Positions 60,006 through 64,000 of a stretch of DNA of 64,000 nucleotides are shown here, one piece after another. The stretch's first letter is position 1. Every line of letters begins with the position of its first letter. The notes under the pieces are model-generated. The model had not been told where the DNA came from. It saw only the letters and a program-made list of their open reading frames with translations, and did not search any database. The stretch is from Lysinibacillus sphaericus OT4b.31. Lineage in GTDB: Bacteria > Bacillota > Bacilli > Bacillales_A > Planococcaceae. The stretch lies in contig NZ_KB933398.1 in NCBI RefSeq assembly GCF_000392615.1, positions 690,391-754,390 on the forward strand, written 5' to 3'. Both the position numbers and the translations under genes were made by a program.

Positions 60006-60113
60006 GTGCCACATCCTTCCTTATAGTCGTGATACGTATAGTGTAAAAAAAGAATACGTAGCAGGATAGAGCAATCATGCACAGTTTTTTAACGTGAAAC
60101 TGTGCAACGTGAC

Positions 60114-60974
60114 TTACAAGGAATCATAAAGGGAAATAGCAAGAAACACCTCAAGCCTATGTTCAAATAGTCGAATATCTTTGTGCGTAAGGTGCTGAAA
60201 CTTATCCATTCGGTTTTGTAAGGTATTGCGATGCATAAATAATTTTTTAGCTGCAAGGGAAATATTCCCTTCGCATGTAATGACTTGCTTGACAGTTTGT
60301 AATAATTCCTGGTGTTCAGCAGCGTCTTTTAAAATTGAAGTAATGAACATAGCTTTTTCCTGTGAGTCTAGCAAAAGTGTTAAATAAGGAATAAGTAATT
60401 CTTGTTGTGTAAGTACATGCTTTGGAGTATGATCCCAGATTGATGATTGTAATGATGAAAACCAGCTAAATCGTGTTTTGGTTATCTTAATATCCGGTAG
60501 TATATCTGATACGAAAATTTTTAAATTCGCTTCTAAATCTTCGCTTAAGAGATCAATATAGTAGGTGAAGTTTAGCAGCTCGTTATCTGTAATTTGTTCG
60601 ATAACTACAAATAGATGCTCATTTAAAGACATTAGTAATATTTTTTTACCAAGCAACGCCTCAAACGTTGTACGTAGGAGATTAGCGTCAGTAAAAACCT
60701 TTTCAAAGTGTAAAAACAGTAGGCGATGGTTCTGAATAGGAGCGGGTATAGTATCAGTTTGATTGGTTAAATACTTATGCCAAGCTGTATCTTGCAAGGT
60801 AGAAATAATAAGTGGACCTGAGAAAATTCGTAAAAGCTCAAGTTCATCTTTTGTAATGGCGTGCTTTGGTATTTCAAAAAGTTGGTCATCAAAGTTAAAT
60901 AAGTAACCCTCGGTATGTATACCTTTAAAAGGCTTTAATAAGGGGAATCGTTGTTGAAGCTTCGAAGGGTCCAT
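60114..60974 (-). CDS. PucR/CdaR-type helix-turn-helix regulator
   Basis: 286 residues from ATG 60974 (AAAGGATG upstream). The C-terminal ~60 residues are a PucR-type helix-turn-helix (GNISLAAKKLFMHRNTLQNR). The N-terminal 220 residues match no domain I recognise. It lies 108 bp upstream of the ATPase gene on the same strand, so control of that ATPase is plausible; homologous arrangements exist next to msmX-type genes in other Bacillaceae. Confidence 0.82.
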   Translation of the reverse strand: MDPSKLQQRFPLLKPFKGIHTEGYLFNFDDQLFEIPKHAITKDELELLRIFSGPLIISTLQDTAWHKYLTNQTDTIPAPIQNHRLLFLHFEKVFTDANLLRTTFEALLGKKILLMSLNEHLFVVIEQITDNELLNFTYYIDLLSEDLEANLKIFVSDILPDIKITKTRFSWFSSLQSSIWDHTPKHVLTQQELLIPYLTLLLDSQEKAMFITSILKDAAEHQELLQTVKQVITCEGNISLAAKKLFMHRNTLQNRMDKFQHLTHKDIRLFEHRLEVFLAISLYDSL

Positions 60975-61045
60975 GTAAACACATCCTTTCAATATCGATA
61001 CGTTATAAGGAATCGATGAATCGCCGAAAACTATAAAATATGAAA

Positions 61046-61079
61046 AATAACGAGGAGTGAAATTTCACTTCTCCTTTTT
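61046..61079. terminator. Hairpin with T-tracts in the leader between divergent genes
   Basis: GAGGAGTGAAA / TTTCACTTCTCCTTTTTT. It lies 70 bp upstream of the minus-strand regulator and 160 bp upstream of the chemoreceptor, where no gene ends. It could attenuate one of the two. Confidence 0.5.
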
Positions 61080-61167
61080 TATGTAAAACATTGAATTTGT
61101 ATCTAAAGAACCGTTTTCAAAATATTTTATTAGTAAATTAGATTGATTTATTCAATTAAATTAATTT

Positions 61168-61175
61168 GTCGATAT
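61168..61175 (+). promoter_or_regulatory. Possible sigma-D -10 element of the chemoreceptor gene
   Basis: GTCGATAT differs by one base from the sigma-D -10 consensus GCCGATAT and lies 62 bases before the start of a chemotaxis gene, as expected. The -35 (TAAA) is not convincing at the right spacing. Confidence 0.35.
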
Positions 61176-61237
61176 TCAGTTAAGAAATATCGAAAGATGT
61201 CGAAATATACATGAATTCAAAAAGGAGAGTATAAACC

Positions 61238-62947
61238 ATGCTACGCAACTTATCCATATTTAAAAAGTTAGTCCTATTAATGTGTATTTCCATTCTAACA
61301 GTTGGTATTATCCAAGTGAATGGATATATCACAATGAAATCTCTGGAGAAAAATACAGAGAATATGTATATAAACCGTCTAGAACCAAGTATTGTTTTAT
61401 CTGAATATCGACTTAAAAACCGGATTATTGTTTCAGATATGTATCGTTCTTTTGTGTTTATAGATGAAGCAACCACTAAACAAATTAATGATGAAGTGAT
61501 GAATGCTTTTAAAGATAATGAAAACAATCTTCAAATACTAAAGGCAGCCAATTTGAAAGCGGAAGAGGATGCATTAATAAGTGATCTGATTCAGCTATAT
61601 CCCAGTTTTAAAACAAACATGGAGCAAGTTTTTCAACTAAGTCTTGTCAATAAGAATGACGAGGCAATAAACCTCTTTAATTCAAAGGCCAAGCCTGTTT
61701 TAGATCAAATTATTTCAAAAGGTAACGCGTTGACAGATTTAAATCAAGAACATGCAAGTACTTTGAATATGGAAAGTAAAGCCCGAGCAAGCAAAGGAAT
61801 CACAACCTCTTTAATCATTTCAATTGTATTAGGAATTCTGTTTGTTGCCGTCGGATTTATGGGTGTACGAAAATATCTAATTTCTCCAATTGAAAAATTA
61901 AAATTTGCTGTTCAACGAGCAGAAGCTGGGGAATTGAATTTTAATGTAGACTATGATTCTAAGGATGAACTAGGAGTCTTAACGTCTTCATTTAGCCATA
62001 TGATTGCTCAATTACGGGATTTAATTGGTCAGGTGAAAGAATCTTCCGATCAGATGGCGGCATTTTCGGCTGAACTTTCGGCAAGTGCAGAACAAACAAG
62101 TGAGGCAAGTGAACATATTGCATCTGTTACGTTAGAGGTGGCTAGCGGTTCGGACGATCAAATGAGAACAATTATAGAAACATCAGATGTTGTGAATCAA
62201 ATGGTACAAGGTGTCCAAACAATAGCTGGAAATTCTACAATCGTTTCTGAGGCTGCTACACAAGCAGAACAACTTTCAGTGGATGGAAATGATATTATTA
62301 AAACCGCAGTTCAACAGATGAACTCTATTCAAATATCTATTGGTAGTTTAGATGATGTAATTAGTGGTTTAGGTGAGCGCTCGGCAGAGATTGGACAAAT
62401 TGTTGAAGTCATTACAGGTATTGCAGCACAAACCAACCTATTGGCGTTAAATGCAGCAATTGAAGCAGCAAGAGCAGGCGAACATGGAAAAGGATTTGCG
62501 GTCGTTTCAGAAGAAGTGCGAAAATTAGCCGAAGAATCGTCTGCGTCGGCACAAAGAATCTCTGAACTAATCACAAGAATTCAAGCAGAAACGAATAAAG
62601 CGGTAGATTCCATGCAGTTCACAACGAATGAAGTGAAAACAGGTATTAACAATGTGAACGTTGCAGGTGAATCCTTTGAAAAAATTCAATATGCCATTAA
62701 CGAGGTATCTGTTCAAATTCGAGAAGTGTCTACTTCCGTTCAACAGATGGTTGCAGGAGCCGATCAAATGTCCAAATCCATGGCACAAATTAATGGAATT
62801 GCCCAAAGCTCCACAGAAGGGACGCAAAATATTTCAGCGGCTACAGAAGAACAGTTAGCCTCTATGCAGGAGATTACTGCATCTACTTCGGCACTTTCTA
62901 AAATGGCTGAAGTTCTACAAGAAAAAACAAATACATTCAAAGTGTAA
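61238..62947 (+). CDS. Methyl-accepting chemotaxis protein (4HB sensor)
   Basis: 569 residues, ATG behind AAAGGAGAG. Membrane helix (~10-30), a ~150-residue four-helix-bundle sensor (4HB_MCP_1 type), second helix (~185-208), HAMP (~210-265) and the receptor signalling domain with [20 protein letters not shown]. Ligand unknown. The following 62948-63200 stretch carries no gene I can support. Confidence 0.93.
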   Translation: MLRNLSIFKKLVLLMCISILTVGIIQVNGYITMKSLEKNTENMYINRLEPSIVLSEYRLKNRIIVSDMYRSFVFIDEATTKQINDEVMNAFKDNENNLQILKAANLKAEEDALISDLIQLYPSFKTNMEQVFQLSLVNKNDEAINLFNSKAKPVLDQIISKGNALTDLNQEHASTLNMESKARASKGITTSLIISIVLGILFVAVGFMGVRKYLISPIEKLKFAVQRAEAGELNFNVDYDSKDELGVLTSSFSHMIAQLRDLIGQVKESSDQMAAFSAELSASAEQTSEASEHIASVTLEVASGSDDQMRTIIETSDVVNQMVQGVQTIAGNSTIVSEAATQAEQLSVDGNDIIKTAVQQMNSIQISIGSLDDVISGLGERSAEIGQIVEVITGIAAQTNLLALNAAIEAARAGEHGKGFAVVSEEVRKLAEESSASAQRISELITRIQAETNKAVDSMQFTTNEVKTGINNVNVAGESFEKIQYAINEVSVQIREVSTSVQQMVAGADQMSKSMAQINGIAQSSTEGTQNISAATEEQLASMQEITASTSALSKMAEVLQEKTNTFKV

Positions 62948-63201
62948 AAATTAAAAGATAGAATTAACAGAAACACATGTTCAGGGCTTCGAATTAGTCA
63001 ATGACGTGTATTTTTGTTTGTAATTTAAAATAGCATTCTTAGATGAGTGTGTCGTCATAAATCATAAGTCTTTCAAAAAAAGATAGAAATTAGAAGATAT
63101 AATAAAAGCTTCACGCTTAAAAAGGGTGTCTAATCGAAAGCTGATATGTTGATGCCCCTGTTAAAGCACAACCAATCTATACATTACGAGGATAATTTTT
63201 A

Positions 63202-63240
63202 AAAAAGGAGACATGATGAAGTTTCATCGTGTCTCCTTCG
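63202..63240 (-). terminator. Terminator of the small unknown gene
   Basis: On the minus strand AAGGAGACACGATGAA / TTCATCATGTCTCCTT followed by TTTTAAA. Confidence 0.8.
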
Positions 63241-63244
63241 CATG

Positions 63245-63559
63245 TTAAATAATTTTCACATAAAAATCCTTGCCGTTCATAATTTCAGTAATTTCAAGGT
63301 CGTATGTTGTTTTATAGTAATCATAAATATTGCGTGCCAGACCGGAGTGTCCATTTAAATATGTCCCTTGCTTAATCTCTTTTCGAGGATTATGGAAGTC
63401 AAAATACAAGCGTGAATCGTGGCACATTGTAGCTAAAATGGCTTTGAATTCTTGCTCTTCAATATGAATCCCTCGCGTATATTGGCACTCTCGACGGTAC
63501 GTATCATGTGAGACATTCACAGGTGAGATCTCAGAAATCATTTCGACTTTTCTATTCAA
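63245..63559 (-). CDS. Unknown 104-residue protein
   Basis: TTG 63559 follows AAAGGAG with slightly long spacing (about 11 bases); ATG 63541 is the alternative. Acidic-basic mixed soluble protein with EEQEFKAILATMCHDSRLYF and DFHNPRKEIKQGTYLNGHSG. No signal peptide or membrane helix. Own terminator. It stands 85 bp downstream of ypsA on the same strand. I do not recognise the family. Confidence 0.65.
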   Translation of the reverse strand: MNRKVEMISEISPVNVSHDTYRRECQYTRGIHIEEQEFKAILATMCHDSRLYFDFHNPRKEIKQGTYLNGHSGLARNIYDYYKTTYDLEITEIMNGKDFYVKII

Positions 63560-63644
63560 ATGTCAACAGCTCCTTTCAAGATTCATGCCATCATACTCTA
63601 TTTAGTTTAGTATATAATTGTCAGAAAATTATATCAATATTTAT

Positions 63645-64000
63645 TTACCAATCCTGTTGTTGAATTTCTTCTGCAATTACTTGTAAGTCATACGCAGTAA
63701 TCATTAAAAGGGTGTAGCCGTTCGTTTCCATATATTTTTCAGCTAGCCTCTTCATATATTTTGGCGAGCCTTCGTTTTCTTCGTCATAGACAAGTAGCAG
63801 TCCGTCTGTGTTTTGAATGATAAATTTGTCCTTTTCAATAAACTGCCATGGAGCCTCGTATGGTTTTTTAGTGACACTCGTTACAAAGTCTGCTTGACTT
63901 ACTATGGACAGATATTTTTCTTTTTTTATATCCTGCCAATTTTTCTCCTGCTCTAAAAATGGTGTAATCACAGCAAGTTTTAATTCGGGAAATTCTTTCT
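63645..64000 (-). CDS. ypsA: YpsA (DUF1273, SLOG superfamily), N-terminus cut by window
   Basis: The frame stays open to the right edge (preceding residues KEFPELKLA), so the start is outside the window. Visible part: VITPFLEQEKNWQDIKKEKY, DFVTSVTKKPYEAPWQF, NTDGLLLVYDEENEGSPKY and the C-terminus ITAYDLQVIAEEIQQQDW. These match the C-terminal ~110 residues of YpsA, a Rossmann-like SLOG protein linked to cell division and stress in Bacillus; ligand uncertain. Confidence 0.88.
   Translation of the reverse strand, partial: KEFPELKLAVITPFLEQEKNWQDIKKEKYLSIVSQADFVTSVTKKPYEAPWQFIEKDKFIIQNTDGLLLVYDEENEGSPKYMKRLAEKYMETNGYTLLMITAYDLQVIAEEIQQQDW

Overview
The window looks like the chromosome of a low-GC Gram-positive of the Lysinibacillus / Bacillaceae-Caryophanaceae type. 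The reasons are the AT-rich DNA, strong AGGAGG-type ribosome binding sites, TTG and GTG starts, many T-tract terminators, and Bacillus-like genes and riboswitches (ThiC with TPP box, KimA with a c-di-AMP riboswitch, xpt-pbuX with a purine riboswitch, TcyP, YpsA, MsmX). It is mostly ordinary core chromosome punctuated by decayed genes, fragments of IS1182-type transposase and interspersed repeats. I see no prophage, CRISPR array or intact insertion sequence.

Layout. 1-2.5 kb: iron uptake (AraC-binding-protein fusion, Fur-box lipoprotein, wreck of a second binding protein). 2.5-8 kb: a secreted tyrosine-rich protein flanked by two 21-bp-period repeat arrays, a chemoreceptor and an AEC transporter. 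8-12 kb: TPP riboswitch-thiC and a PerR-box catalase. 12-18.3 kb: hutHUI with a divergent response regulator lacking the usual phospho-acceptor Asp. 18.5-22.6 kb: SLC13-type permease, a collapsed rRNA operon (promoter, leader and about the first 65 bases of 16S, then tRNA-Asn and tRNA-Glu), and NO synthase. 22.6-26 kb: MFS exporter and a lysine-riboswitch lysine permease. 26-31 kb: two-component system with a BcrAB-like ABC transporter, then mntH. 31-34.4 kb: two-component system with two PepSY proteins. 34.5-39 kb: c-di-AMP riboswitch-kimA and purine riboswitch-xpt-pbuX.

39-47.3 kb is more eroded: an aspartase pseudogene, UPF0316, IS1182 and repeat fragments, DUF2252, YitT-like, DMT permease, a PucR regulator, and an amidase with a small GatC/AtzG-like partner behind a tandem 140-bp structured repeat. 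47.4-50.3 kb: an overlapping EAL and CBS-GGDEF gene pair, then a decayed short-chain dehydrogenase. 50.4-52.1 kb: tcyP and a 44-residue orphan gene.

52.3-61 kb is the most coherent accessory unit. It holds a class-C-beta-lactamase-like hydrolase, a sugar-binding lipoprotein, two ABC permeases, MurQ, an RpiR/MurR regulator, and (convergent) an MsmX-type ATPase and a PucR-type regulator. It reads as a cell-wall amino-sugar salvage locus using an ABC importer where the known Bacillus version uses the MurP phosphotransferase. The window ends with another chemoreceptor, an unknown small gene and a YpsA gene cut by the right edge.
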